A DNA stretch of 64,000 bases. It comes from Candidatus Gallitreponema excrementavium (GTDB taxonomy: Bacteria > Spirochaetota > Spirochaetia > Treponematales > Treponemataceae). The stretch's first letter is position 1; each line of letters opens with the position of its first letter. Both the position numbers and the translations under genes were made by a program. Under the pieces are notes generated by a model. That model ran no database searches. It had not been told where the DNA came from and worked only from the letters and a program-made list of their open reading frames with translations. Below, in pieces: positions 43,405 to 53,054 of this stretch. The DNA is taken from positions 1 to 64,000 of the forward strand of contig JADIMM010000023.1 of NCBI GenBank assembly GCA_017694795.1. The letters are read 5' to 3'.

Positions 43405-46400
43405 GTGGAAAGAATCCTTAAGAAAATTTTTGTACTGGCATTTCTATTATTCTCGTTTTTTCAAGGCTTTACGGATGTACCCGGGGAAAGTGAGCTTCTT
43501 GAAGCCGATAAACTTATAAATGAGTCGAATTATGATGAAGCCCTTAGAATTCTTATAGAATACATAAAAAAGTATCCCAGTCAGTTTGACGGGGCTCAAA
43601 AAAGAATCAGGATTATAACCGGCAGAAGGGAACAGTACAACGAAAAAGCTGACGAGCTTATTAATCTTATTGTAAATGAACCTGAAAATGACAGGGAAAA
43701 GCTGGGGCTGATCCGGGAACTTGAATCCCTTGAAAAAAATACAAATCCCTCTACAAAAAAATTCATAGAGGAAACTAAATCGGCTTCCCAGTTCACTTTC
43801 TACAGGGCCAGGTTTCAGGATATTTTCATGTCAGGAAGGGAGGCTCTAATTGCCGGTGATTATGCCGGAGCCCTTGATATTTATAATTCCGGTTTCTTTT
43901 TTTACAAGGTTGAGTTTAATGAAGAATTTCCGGAACAGGCAGAAATTATCGATTCCCAGCTCGAACGGATTAATCTCATAATCCGTGATTTAAAGGTTTT
44001 ACTTCCGGAAAATGAGGCTGCACTCGGAGAATTTATTGCTTTCTGGAAGGGAAAAGAATCCGGAAATCAGGAAAAGGCTTTTAACAACCTTAAGGAAGGT
44101 TTAAAAACCTTGACTCTATTAAGAAACGAAATAGCTGAATACGGCTGGTACATGGAAAACCTGTTTGTTTCAAACAACAAGGATAAGACTGTTGTTACAG
44201 AAGACTCTTTTTTACCATTTGCGTACAGGATGATTCTTGGAAGGGAAACTTCTGCCATATACGAAGGCATGACCGGGGTTTTGGATTCCAACCTTGCTTC
44301 CTCCCTGCTTGTTTTGACGGAGACTTTTTACTCTGCACTGGATGATAATATGGAGCTTATACTGGCTGATTTTGAAAAAGAAAATTATGACGGTGCAAAG
44401 GAAAAAATCTTAAAATCCCGTAGGATTTTGGATTATGTTGATGAAACGGCAGGGCTTGCCGAACTACGGGGAAAAACCCCTGAAGGTTTTTTTTGTGCTG
44501 TAGGAAAAGAAATCCCGGGTACAAAAATAAGTTGGGATATTGATAAAAGGACAGTGGAATACCTGAAATTTATTTACCAGACTTGTGATGAAATCATCGG
44601 ATTAAACGAAACATTAAAAAACATATCTTCTGCAATGTCTGAAAAATCTCCTGATTTTTTGCAGTGGCAGGAATCTTTCAGAAATTTATTAAGTGGAGAT
44701 TCACCCAGAGATTGGATTGATATAAATAAAATCAGGGAAAGTATTTCCGGAATGCAGGAATTGATAAAGACGGCATCCTATCTGATTACCCGGATACCGG
44801 AGATAAACCGGGATTATATTGCAGATTTGGAAGTAAAGGGAACCGGTGTTTATTTTCCTGAAGTGTATAATGATGAGGGGGTATCTTTGGAAAATCCGGA
44901 AACAGGAAAATCTGTTCATGGAAAATACACTTTTGAAATGAGAGATTACAGCCGGTTTCCTTATGAATATGGGGACAGCCTTGAAAAATATTTAGGCTTA
45001 CTCCGGAAAGAAACGAACGGATATCTTCTTAAAGAGGGTGAAAGGCTTGGAGGGATTCTTGAATCCTGTTTTTCGCTCTGCTATGAATCCGATGAATCTG
45101 AACTTAAACGCATAGCAGAATTGGGACAAGGGACTCCCGGGGAATTTAACATTGTTTACCGTTATCCCGGGGAAGCCCTTGAACAGCTGGAAAATTTCGG
45201 GGCTGTATTGGATACAGACCGGGAATTACTGGAAAAAAATAAGGATTATTGGGACTCCCTTGGTTTGAACGGATTTTCTGCCCTTGCCGGTATCAATTCT
45301 ACGTTGGAAGAAGCAATAAGCGGACTATCCGGTTTAAAACAATCCCTTGAAGAATACAGGCAGGTCTTCTCCCTCAATGTCCGGGCTAGCGAAGCAGCAC
45401 TTAATGAGGCAAAAAGAAGATTTGGAGAAGCCGAAAAAGCTATGATGGATGAAGATTTTACCCTTGCCAGGGACAGGTTGCAAAAATCCCGGGATAAATA
45501 TACAGAGGCGTTCGAACTGCAGGAATCTGTTGAATTGAGACAAAGCACAGACAGTGCACTTTTAAATCTTGGAATGGAGATAGCAAAAAGGGAAAATGAC
45601 AGGGTTGTTAAAGATGTGCGGAATTTGATTGAAGAGGCAAAGGTCAGCTATTACACCGGTGATTTCCCGGGAGCCGATGATATTCTCAACAGGGCAAAAT
45701 CAAGGTGGAGTGTCACACACATAGAAGAAAATCCGGAAATTGAAAAATGGGCCGGGATTGTGGGAACTGCAATGATGGTAAATTCAGGGCGGACAATCCC
45801 GGTTACGGCACCTCTTTATCCTGAAATGAGTCAGCTTTTGAGCCTTGCAAACCAGTACTATGAGCAGGGGCACACTGAAATACAGAATGGAAACCGTGAA
45901 GAAGGAATAGCTCTCCTTAATGAGGCACTGGATAAAATTGCCGATGTTAAAATGGTTTACCCATTAAACCAGGAGTCAAATCTTCTGAGTCTGAAAATCA
46001 ACCGCCTTCTTGATTCGGATTCATTTGACAAAATGTTTAAGAGAATGTTTGAAAATGCAAAAAGAGATTATAAAATTACTGATAAAACCGGAGACTGCTA
46101 TAATGATTTAATCAGTCTTTATGAAATAAACCCTGATTATCCAGGTTTAAAAGATTTGATTTATCAGGTAGAATTATATCTGGGTATTAGAATGCCTCCC
46201 GTAAAAGAAAGTGACAAGGTTAAATCCAGGGAGCTTACTGCGGAAGCAGAGGAAATTTATAACAGTAAGAATACTGCAATGTATCCGGTGGCCCTTGAAC
46301 AGCTTGACCAGGCACTGGAACTCTGGTCGGATAACAGCCAGGCTGTTGCCTTAAAGGACCGGATTCAGATAAGTGTGGGTGGAAGCGAAACTGTGGTTTT

Positions 46401-46563
46401 GTCTTCCCAAGACGAACGCATTTACAAACAGGCGGTTGCCGAACTTCAAAATGGCAATACTCTTCTTGCAGCTTCCTATGTTAACCGGCTTATGGAAAAA
46501 CCTGAAAACAGAAAATCTTCCAAAGTAATTGCTTTGGATGAAAGAATAAAGAGTCTTTTATAA
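43405..46563 (+). CDS. Large exported TPR-like protein
   Basis: A 1052-residue protein with a signal peptide (MERILKKIFVLAFLLFSFF, cleavage near GFT). TPR-like helix pairs are visible near the N-terminus (ADKLINESNYDEALRILIEYIKKYP), around 685-760 (coiled, EAEKAMMDEDFTLARDRLQKS and YYTGDFPGADDILNRAKSRW), and near the C-terminus (QYYEQGHTEIQNGNREEGIALLNEAL; PVALEQLDQALELWSDN). It is probably a periplasmic scaffold. The start is GTG; the ribosome site is weak (GTGAAGAG just upstream). The phosphatase receptor gene follows after 30-40 bases and likely shares its transcript. No exact family is recognised. Confidence 0.75.
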   Translation: MERILKKIFVLAFLLFSFFQGFTDVPGESELLEADKLINESNYDEALRILIEYIKKYPSQFDGAQKRIRIITGRREQYNEKADELINLIVNEPENDREKLGLIRELESLEKNTNPSTKKFIEETKSASQFTFYRARFQDIFMSGREALIAGDYAGALDIYNSGFFFYKVEFNEEFPEQAEIIDSQLERINLIIRDLKVLLPENEAALGEFIAFWKGKESGNQEKAFNNLKEGLKTLTLLRNEIAEYGWYMENLFVSNNKDKTVVTEDSFLPFAYRMILGRETSAIYEGMTGVLDSNLASSLLVLTETFYSALDDNMELILADFEKENYDGAKEKILKSRRILDYVDETAGLAELRGKTPEGFFCAVGKEIPGTKISWDIDKRTVEYLKFIYQTCDEIIGLNETLKNISSAMSEKSPDFLQWQESFRNLLSGDSPRDWIDINKIRESISGMQELIKTASYLITRIPEINRDYIADLEVKGTGVYFPEVYNDEGVSLENPETGKSVHGKYTFEMRDYSRFPYEYGDSLEKYLGLLRKETNGYLLKEGERLGGILESCFSLCYESDESELKRIAELGQGTPGEFNIVYRYPGEALEQLENFGAVLDTDRELLEKNKDYWDSLGLNGFSALAGINSTLEEAISGLSGLKQSLEEYRQVFSLNVRASEAALNEAKRRFGEAEKAMMDEDFTLARDRLQKSRDKYTEAFELQESVELRQSTDSALLNLGMEIAKRENDRVVKDVRNLIEEAKVSYYTGDFPGADDILNRAKSRWSVTHIEENPEIEKWAGIVGTAMMVNSGRTIPVTAPLYPEMSQLLSLANQYYEQGHTEIQNGNREEGIALLNEALDKIADVKMVYPLNQESNLLSLKINRLLDSDSFDKMFKRMFENAKRDYKITDKTGDCYNDLISLYEINPDYPGLKDLIYQVELYLGIRMPPVKESDKVKSRELTAEAEEIYNSKNTAMYPVALEQLDQALELWSDNSQAVALKDRIQISVGGSETVVLSSQDERIYKQAVAELQNGNTLLAASYVNRLMEKPENRKSSKVIALDERIKSLL

Positions 46564-46602
46564 ATTGTTTAGCGGGTTTTAAGGGAATATCGGTTGGATG
46601 TT

Positions 46603-49600
46603 ATGAAAACGATTGACAGAAAAAAAATTTATGTATTCTTTTTTTTGACTGTGTTTTGCCGCTTTTTTGTGACAGCCTCCGGTTTCTATTGGTCACAGCC
46701 GGAACAGATTTCCTTGGATCAGGGAAAATTTCCTGTTTCAGATTTCAATGACAGGGCGGCAGTCATTGTCTGGCAGGAACACAAAGATAATGAAAGAAAC
46801 AATACCTATTTGAGTTCCCTTTACATTAGCAGCAGCGGGGAACAAAACCTTTGCCGTTTCTTTGCAGGTCCCTTTTCTTTTGCCGGTGAGGAACCCTCCC
46901 TTTCATCTGTTGTTGTAGATTCTTCCGGAACCGTTTTTGCAGTGGCTCCTGTTGATTCGGAGTTTATCGGTATATACCGCTCTGTGGACGGAGGAAAAAC
47001 TTACTCAGAAACACTTATTGATTCAAAAAACAACAGGGATGAAAAAAATGTTGTGGCCCCCAGAATTTATGATCTTGGAAAGGGCGGGTATATAATTCTT
47101 GCGGCAAGAGGCGGGGGAGATGTTTTATCCATATATTTTTCAATATCGGAAGACGGAATAAACTGGTCTGAATTCAAACCTTTTCCACCGGCTGAAAACC
47201 TTGGGGCTTCCTTTCTTCCAGTCCATTTGTATTCAGGGGGAAAGGATTACATTGTTTTTCAATCAATGTATATGGCGGAACGAGCCACTTTCCAGCTGTA
47301 TTCTGCCTATTCATCTGACAAGGGGAAAACCTGGTCAGAACCTGTGATTATAACTGATTTTAATGAGCCTTTTGGTGAAAAAAGGAATTTGTCCTTTGAT
47401 AATTTTGATAATCAAAGGCCGTTTCCGGGGGTTTTAAACGGATTGCCTTATATTGTCTGGGAGAGAACCTTTACCGGAGGAAAAACTGAAATTTACGGAG
47501 CTCCTTTTACCGGCGAAGGTATAAAAAAGGAAACCGTGGAAAAAATTTCTTCCGGGTATGGCAGGGCTGCCAATCCCGTTATTGCTGATTCTTTGGAAAA
47601 TCCCGTTGTGGTCTGGTACGATGACAGAACCGGTGAAAATTCAATCTATATTTCCCAAAAAAACGGAGTCTTTTGGGAGGAATCCGAAACTCCAGAGTAC
47701 CTGAAAGACTGTATTTTCCCTTGTCCCGTAGTTGTAGGATCCGATTTGTTCCTTTACTACCAAAAAGGCAGCTCCGGAGTGACCGGTAGTATAATGGAGC
47801 TGTCTCCGGACAAATTTGTCGATAAGCCTGTTCTGCAGGCCGTGAATTTTACTGCCGGAAAGGGAATAAACAGCGACACTCCCGGAATTGAAATAATACC
47901 ACCTGAGGACAGTGCCGGGATTTCCGGATTTTCATGGATACTTTCCCGTTCAGAATCCCGTGAACCGCCACTTGTTATTTCCAATTTCCCTGATGAGAGG
48001 AATGTTACCGGAAAAACTACCGAAGACGGCAGTTGGTTTTTTGCTGTAAAAGTAAGGGATGAGGCCGGTAACTGGTCTGAAACAGCAAGAGTCGAATTTG
48101 TCAGGGATACTACTCCCCCTGAAAAGCCGGTTTTGGAACTTCCTGGTATGGATGAAAAAGGTTTTTTTCTTTCCAATACATTCTCATTAAAGTGGTCTCG
48201 TCCTGAGCCTGATATTTCCGGTTATTCCTATTCCCTCGAATATCTTGGAAGTCTTGATTTTGCGGAAAAAATACTGGATGACTATCTTTCAGATGAGACC
48301 TCCTACCAGGCAGCCTTTAATCAGGCTGTAAAAGAGGGCAGGATAAAAGAGCCTGTGCTTCCTTCCAGGATTATTTCAACCTTGGATAATTATTCTGTGT
48401 GGAATATTGATAACGGTTTGTATGCATTTTCCGTTGCTGCAATTGATTCAGCAGGAAATATTGGGCCGGCAGAAACAAAGTACCTTTTATTCAATAAGTA
48501 TATTCCCTATACAACAATCACAGCCGTAGACGGTGGACAAGATAAAACAGGCATTTTAAATCTAACGCTGGTGGGAAAGGGATTTGCTTCTGATGGCTTT
48601 GTTTCTTCAGTTTTTCTTGACAGGGACGGTGAATTACCATGGGATTATGAGTTAAACCTGAGTAATGGTGATTATGATATTTCTTCTGATAAAATAATAA
48701 GTGGAATTTCCATTCCTGATATGGAGGAAGGTGACTATTTTGTAATTTTAAATCATTCAACCCGGGGAATTTATAAATCCTCTGAAAAAATAACTGTAGT
48801 AAATTACGGTACTGTAAAATTCGGGGATTATATTTTTGAATACAACCCCTCATGGCAGGTTCTGAATCAAGACAAATCGCTTGTTTATGCCGGTAATATT
48901 GTTTTCTATGTGTTTATGGGATTCATTGTCCTGGGAATCCTTTTTGGGGTGCATGGTATTGTAAAAACACTGGTGCTTAATGCAAATATCAAAAATGAAA
49001 TATTTTATTTACTTGGGAGCGGAAAAATGGCGGAGGAAAAAAAGCGGCATATTTCAAATATATCTGGATATAAATTCGGTTTAAGGCTTAAACTGACTTT
49101 TTTTACCGGTATTCTTGTAATGGGGGTTGTCCTTTTGGTTTCAATACCTCTAGGAAGAAATATGATTAAGACTCAGGAAGAAAGCCTTGTAACAGGACTG
49201 GAAGTAAAGACAAAGGTCCTTTTGGAAAGTATTGCCTCCGGGGCAAGGATTTATCTGCCTAGTAAAAATGTGTTGGAGTTGGGATTCCTTCCGGAACAGA
49301 GCAGAGCCATGGAAGAAGCTCTCAGTGCAACTGTTACCGGTTTTGGGGCGGCAGGGACGGAGGACTCAATCTCCTATGTTTGGGCTACAAATGATGAAAA
49401 TATTCTTGATAAAATCAATACACCGGAATACGAGGCCGGGGAGTCTGTGATGACAGATGAATTATCCGGAAAACTGGAAGTTTTGCGGAAAGAACTTAAT
49501 CTTGCAGCAGAAGAATCCGTTGGTGATTTATCATCCGCAATAAATGATTTGACAAGGGAAGGAATAGGGCTTGTTCAGGGGGTTCAGACAGAACTGGCCA

Positions 49601-51213
49601 GAAAAAGGCTTCAGGATATTCAGAATGTTGCAAGAAATCTGGAAGAACAGCTTAATCAAAAGCTTAACGAAATTTCCCAATCTTCAATTGGATCATGGCC
49701 GGTATATCCGGAAGAAAAATTTGACAGAGATGTAACAGACTATATTTTCTACAAGCCTGTACTATACAGGGCAGGGGAATCTTCTTCCTATGTGCAGGGG
49801 ATTGTAAGGGTGGAAATTTCTACTGCTTCGGCTTTGGAAACTTTGTCTATAACAATCAGAACACTGGTTTTTACAACTGCTGTTGTAGCCTTGTTGGCAA
49901 TTGCTATTGGTATCGGAGGGGCTTTGATTCTTGCTTCTGTCATAGTATCCCCTCTGATTAAGCTTGTATCCCATGTAGAAAAAATAAGTGCAACTGAGGA
50001 CAAGGAAAAACTTGAGGGACAGGATATTATTGTAAAATCCAGGGACGAAATAGGATTACTGGGTAATACAATAAATGAAATGACCCACGGACTTGTAAAA
50101 GCGGCTGCGGCATCAAAAGATTTAAGTGTAGGAAAAGAAATTCAGAAAATGTTCCTGCCTTTGGAAACAGACGAAAAAGGAACTAAGTTAAGTACCGGAA
50201 TTCTTAAGGAAAAAAATATTTCTTTTTTCGGGTATTACGAAGGGGCTAAAGGTGTATCCGGTGACTATTTTGATTATATCAGGCTTGACGATCGGTATTA
50301 TGCTGTTATTAAGTGTGATATTGCAGGCAAGGGGGTTTCGGCGGCTCTGATTATGGTTGAAGTTGCCACTCTTTTTCAAAATTATTTTAAAACCTGGAAC
50401 TACTCGTCAGAGGGACTTAAAATTGACAGACTTGTATCCCTTATAAATGATACAATCGAAAGCCGCGGATTTAACGGCAGGTTTGCTGCTTTTACCCTGA
50501 TAATTATTGACAGTATTTCCCTTAATGCCTTTTTTTGTAACGCAGGGGATAATCTTGTTCACATTTTCAGGAAAAAAACGGGTAAAATGGAGTTAATCAG
50601 GCTTCCTCAGGTTTCAGCAGCAGGAGTTTTCCCCTCTGATCTGATACAAATGAAAGGTGGTTTTCCGGTGGTAAAATACCAGTTGGAAAAAGGAGACGTG
50701 CTGTTCTTGTACACCGACGGGATAGAAGAATCCAAAAGATTTTTCCGGGATTCACAATTCGAAGTAATGAATGTAGTTAAAGAATCCAATATACCAGGAG
50801 GTGGGGAGGAAAGCATTGATAACGAGGAACTGGGAATGGAAAGGGTTCACCGTATTATTGAGGCTGTTTTCTCAAAGCAAAAGTACATCTTAAATAAAAT
50901 CCACAACCCCAGAAAGGAAGAACTGAAATTTGATTTCTCATCATTGGACGGATCTCTGGAAGACGCTGTAATGGCTTTGGTCTCTGTGGAAAAAATTTTC
51001 AGGATATATAAGGATTTTAATTCTACAGAAGAAGACCTGGTAAATGTTGACAAAAAGGTTGATTCATTCCTTAAACGTACTTTCAAATCTTATGATTTTT
51101 ATTGCGGAACAAAGAAAGAAGATAGTGAACATAAAGAGTATTTGTATTATACTGGTATTAAGGAAGACGAGCAGTATGATGATTTGACAATTTTGGGAAT
51201 AGAAATTCAATAA
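46603..51213 (+). CDS. Sialidase-like propeller receptor with PP2C (SpoIIE) phosphatase
   Basis: A 1536-residue transmembrane signalling protein. After a signal peptide, residues about 30-400 look like a sialidase/BNR beta-propeller: Asp-box motifs are SVDGGKTY (about 127), SEDGINW (about 182) and SSDKGKTW (about 237). An Ig/FN3-like region with two DEAGNW or DSAGNIG units follows (about 440-640). TM1 (about 764-788), a short basic cytoplasmic loop, TM2 (about 830-850), a periplasmic coiled sensor (850-1087), TM3 (1088-1116) and HAMP lead to the SpoIIE-type phosphatase (about 1170-1536), with GDYFDY, CDIAGKGVSAAL, NAGDN and YTDGIEE holding the metal-binding Asp residues. GGTTGGA supports ATG 46603; TTG 46594 is an alternative. 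It probably controls an anti-sigma-factor antagonist not encoded here. Confidence 0.85.
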   Translation: MKTIDRKKIYVFFFLTVFCRFFVTASGFYWSQPEQISLDQGKFPVSDFNDRAAVIVWQEHKDNERNNTYLSSLYISSSGEQNLCRFFAGPFSFAGEEPSLSSVVVDSSGTVFAVAPVDSEFIGIYRSVDGGKTYSETLIDSKNNRDEKNVVAPRIYDLGKGGYIILAARGGGDVLSIYFSISEDGINWSEFKPFPPAENLGASFLPVHLYSGGKDYIVFQSMYMAERATFQLYSAYSSDKGKTWSEPVIITDFNEPFGEKRNLSFDNFDNQRPFPGVLNGLPYIVWERTFTGGKTEIYGAPFTGEGIKKETVEKISSGYGRAANPVIADSLENPVVVWYDDRTGENSIYISQKNGVFWEESETPEYLKDCIFPCPVVVGSDLFLYYQKGSSGVTGSIMELSPDKFVDKPVLQAVNFTAGKGINSDTPGIEIIPPEDSAGISGFSWILSRSESREPPLVISNFPDERNVTGKTTEDGSWFFAVKVRDEAGNWSETARVEFVRDTTPPEKPVLELPGMDEKGFFLSNTFSLKWSRPEPDISGYSYSLEYLGSLDFAEKILDDYLSDETSYQAAFNQAVKEGRIKEPVLPSRIISTLDNYSVWNIDNGLYAFSVAAIDSAGNIGPAETKYLLFNKYIPYTTITAVDGGQDKTGILNLTLVGKGFASDGFVSSVFLDRDGELPWDYELNLSNGDYDISSDKIISGISIPDMEEGDYFVILNHSTRGIYKSSEKITVVNYGTVKFGDYIFEYNPSWQVLNQDKSLVYAGNIVFYVFMGFIVLGILFGVHGIVKTLVLNANIKNEIFYLLGSGKMAEEKKRHISNISGYKFGLRLKLTFFTGILVMGVVLLVSIPLGRNMIKTQEESLVTGLEVKTKVLLESIASGARIYLPSKNVLELGFLPEQSRAMEEALSATVTGFGAAGTEDSISYVWATNDENILDKINTPEYEAGESVMTDELSGKLEVLRKELNLAAEESVGDLSSAINDLTREGIGLVQGVQTELARKRLQDIQNVARNLEEQLNQKLNEISQSSIGSWPVYPEEKFDRDVTDYIFYKPVLYRAGESSSYVQGIVRVEISTASALETLSITIRTLVFTTAVVALLAIAIGIGGALILASVIVSPLIKLVSHVEKISATEDKEKLEGQDIIVKSRDEIGLLGNTINEMTHGLVKAAAASKDLSVGKEIQKMFLPLETDEKGTKLSTGILKEKNISFFGYYEGAKGVSGDYFDYIRLDDRYYAVIKCDIAGKGVSAALIMVEVATLFQNYFKTWNYSSEGLKIDRLVSLINDTIESRGFNGRFAAFTLIIIDSISLNAFFCNAGDNLVHIFRKKTGKMELIRLPQVSAAGVFPSDLIQMKGGFPVVKYQLEKGDVLFLYTDGIEESKRFFRDSQFEVMNVVKESNIPGGGEESIDNEELGMERVHRIIEAVFSKQKYILNKIHNPRKEELKFDFSSLDGSLEDAVMALVSVEKIFRIYKDFNSTEEDLVNVDKKVDSFLKRTFKSYDFYCGTKKEDSEHKEYLYYTGIKEDEQYDDLTILGIEIQ

Positions 51214-51230
51214 AGCAAGGAAGGTTTGGT

Positions 51231-51614
51231 ATGTCTGAAAACAAAAACGATGTGTTGGAAACTATAAAAAAAATGCTTGAAAAAGGGCTTGATGTTTCTA
51301 AAGACCTGCTGGTGAAAGCCGGAGATAAGATGCAGGATTTGGGCGAAAAGGGATCTCTTAAAGTTGAGATACTCAAAATTGACCACCAGATTGAAAAGAA
51401 ACTTCTTGAATTGGGAAAGAAAACTTTTGAAATCCTTTCGGCAGGAGGTATCAGGGCTGTAGATAAGTCTGACTCTGATGTGAATTCCCTTGTGGTTGAA
51501 ATTGACTCCTTGTATGCAAAAAAAGAAGAAAAGGAAGTCCTTTTGACAAACTCAAAGGATGTAAAGGAAGAAAACGGGGATTCCCCGGAAAATTCTGGAA
51601 ATCCCGGGGACTGA
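51231..51614 (+). CDS. Small helical protein of unknown function
   Basis: A 127-residue acidic/basic helical protein. Residues about 5-75 form amphipathic helices (VLETIKKMLEKGLDVSKDLL, then KIDHQIEKKLLELGKKTFEIL); the tail is acidic and disordered. No signal peptide, membrane helix or known motif. AAGGAAGG lies 10 bases before the ATG. It starts 17 bases after the phosphatase gene and probably shares its transcript. The helical part vaguely recalls YtxH-like or phasin-like small proteins, but not enough to name it. Confidence 0.6.
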   Translation: MSENKNDVLETIKKMLEKGLDVSKDLLVKAGDKMQDLGEKGSLKVEILKIDHQIEKKLLELGKKTFEILSAGGIRAVDKSDSDVNSLVVEIDSLYAKKEEKEVLLTNSKDVKEENGDSPENSGNPGD

Positions 51615-51650
51615 AACTTTTATCCCTAAAGTCAAAGATTTTTACTATAC

Positions 51651-51679
51651 TTGAAAGCCTTCTGTCTTTTCGTTACTAT
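51651..51679 (+). promoter_or_regulatory. Sigma-70 promoter of lysC-dapB
   Basis: TTGAAA (51651-51656), 17 bases, TACTAT (51674-51679). The leader to GTG 51713 is about 27 bases, too short for a lysine riboswitch. Confidence 0.6.
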
Positions 51680-51712
51680 GAGAGGTAATTAGAAAAGATA
51701 TAGGGGGTTTCT

Positions 51713-53044
51713 GTGATTGTAATGAAATTCGGAGGTTCTTCTGTTGCAGATGCACAGCGGATCCGGCATGTAGCTTCGATAATAACTTCTTTTTCAAATA
51801 AAAAGCCTATCGTGGTGCTCTCTGCAATGGGAGATACCACGGATGACCTTCTTGCCGCTTCAGAAGAAGCTTTAAACGGCAATGTAAACATTGACGCAGT
51901 GGAAAAACTCCACCGGGAAACTGCAGAGACCCTTGGTGTTTCTTTTTCCGTGATAGAACCCCTGCTTTCGGAACTCCGGACGCTTTTGACCGGTGTTTCC
52001 ATGCTCCGGGAACTGTCTCCCAGAAGCCGGGATTATCTTGTATCATTTGGGGAGAGGCTTTCCGTAAGACTTATGGCGGAATATCTTTCATCTATAAATC
52101 ATCCTGCGGTGTATTATGATGCCTGGGATATCGGAATGAGGTCGGATTCCAATTTTATGTCTGCTGATCTTCTTCCTGAAACCTGGGATAATATAAAAAA
52201 CTTTTTTTCGGATTACGGAAAAAAAGATGACGATCCGATTCCTGTAGTTACAGGTTTTATTGCCAAAGATGAAAAGGGTGAAATAACGACTCTTGGCCGG
52301 GGTGGCAGCGATTTAAGTGCAACCATAATAGGTGCAGCCCTTAATGTGGAAGAAGTCCAGACATGGAAAGATGTGGACGGAATAATGTCTGCTGACCCGA
52401 GAATCGTAAAAAATGCCCATACTGTTCCGGTAATCACCTATGATGAAGCGGCAGAGCTCGCCTATTTTGGGGCGCAGGTTCTCCATCCCCGTTCAATGCA
52501 GCCCTGTCTTAAAACCGGTACTCCGGTTCGGGTCAAAAATTCATATAATATTGACTCTCCCGGAACAAGGATTATTCCCTGGTATACAGAGAGACCTGCC
52601 CATGATGTAAGGGCAATTACTGCAAAAAAGAATGTAACCCTAATTGATATCGTTTCCACCAGAATGGTCGGGCAGTCAGGTTTTTTGTCAAGGGTCTTTG
52701 ATGTGTTTGAAGAGTGTAAAATTTCTGTTGATGTTGTGGCCACCAGCGAGGTTTCTATTTCACTTACAGTTGACGGAGACGCAAAGCTGGATAAATTAAA
52801 GGAACTCCTGGAAAAGGTTGCCAGCGTGAACATTAAGGAGAAAAAAGCCATAATTACTGTTATCTGTGATATTACAAAATCAAGTTCTATTTTGGCCAAA
52901 GCTTTTAATGCCTTGGCAGAGCAAAAAATCAATATACAGATGTTGAGCCAGGGTGCTTCAAAGGTGAATGTCAGTATGATATGCAATGAAAATCAAGTGG
53001 AAACAGTCTTAACATCATTGCACAGTGCTTTTTTTGAAAAATAA
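51713..53044 (+). CDS. lysC: Aspartate kinase
   Basis: A 443-residue enzyme phosphorylating aspartate, the entry to lysine, threonine and methionine. The N-terminal kinase domain begins with KFGGSSVAD (about 5-13) and contains TTLGRGGSDLSAT, the ATP/aspartate-binding loop. Two ACT domains occupy about 300-443 (VTLIDIVSTRMVGQSGF and ITKSSSILAKAFNALAEQKINIQM), so feedback inhibition by lysine and/or threonine is likely. It is monofunctional, with no homoserine dehydrogenase part. The start is GTG with AGGGGG upstream. dapB starts 10 bases after the stop. Confidence 0.93.
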   Translation: MIVMKFGGSSVADAQRIRHVASIITSFSNKKPIVVLSAMGDTTDDLLAASEEALNGNVNIDAVEKLHRETAETLGVSFSVIEPLLSELRTLLTGVSMLRELSPRSRDYLVSFGERLSVRLMAEYLSSINHPAVYYDAWDIGMRSDSNFMSADLLPETWDNIKNFFSDYGKKDDDPIPVVTGFIAKDEKGEITTLGRGGSDLSATIIGAALNVEEVQTWKDVDGIMSADPRIVKNAHTVPVITYDEAAELAYFGAQVLHPRSMQPCLKTGTPVRVKNSYNIDSPGTRIIPWYTERPAHDVRAITAKKNVTLIDIVSTRMVGQSGFLSRVFDVFEECKISVDVVATSEVSISLTVDGDAKLDKLKELLEKVASVNIKEKKAIITVICDITKSSSILAKAFNALAEQKINIQMLSQGASKVNVSMICNENQVETVLTSLHSAFFEK

Positions 53045-53054
53045 GGAGGGAAAA

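Noticed and set aside
51615-51712. Lysine riboswitch before lysC
   Set aside because: The leader between the predicted transcript start and GTG is under 30 bases, and no riboswitch core is visible.
52462-52986. Minus-strand frame of 174 codons over lysC
   Set aside because: Antisense to the ACT domains of aspartate kinase, with no independent signals.
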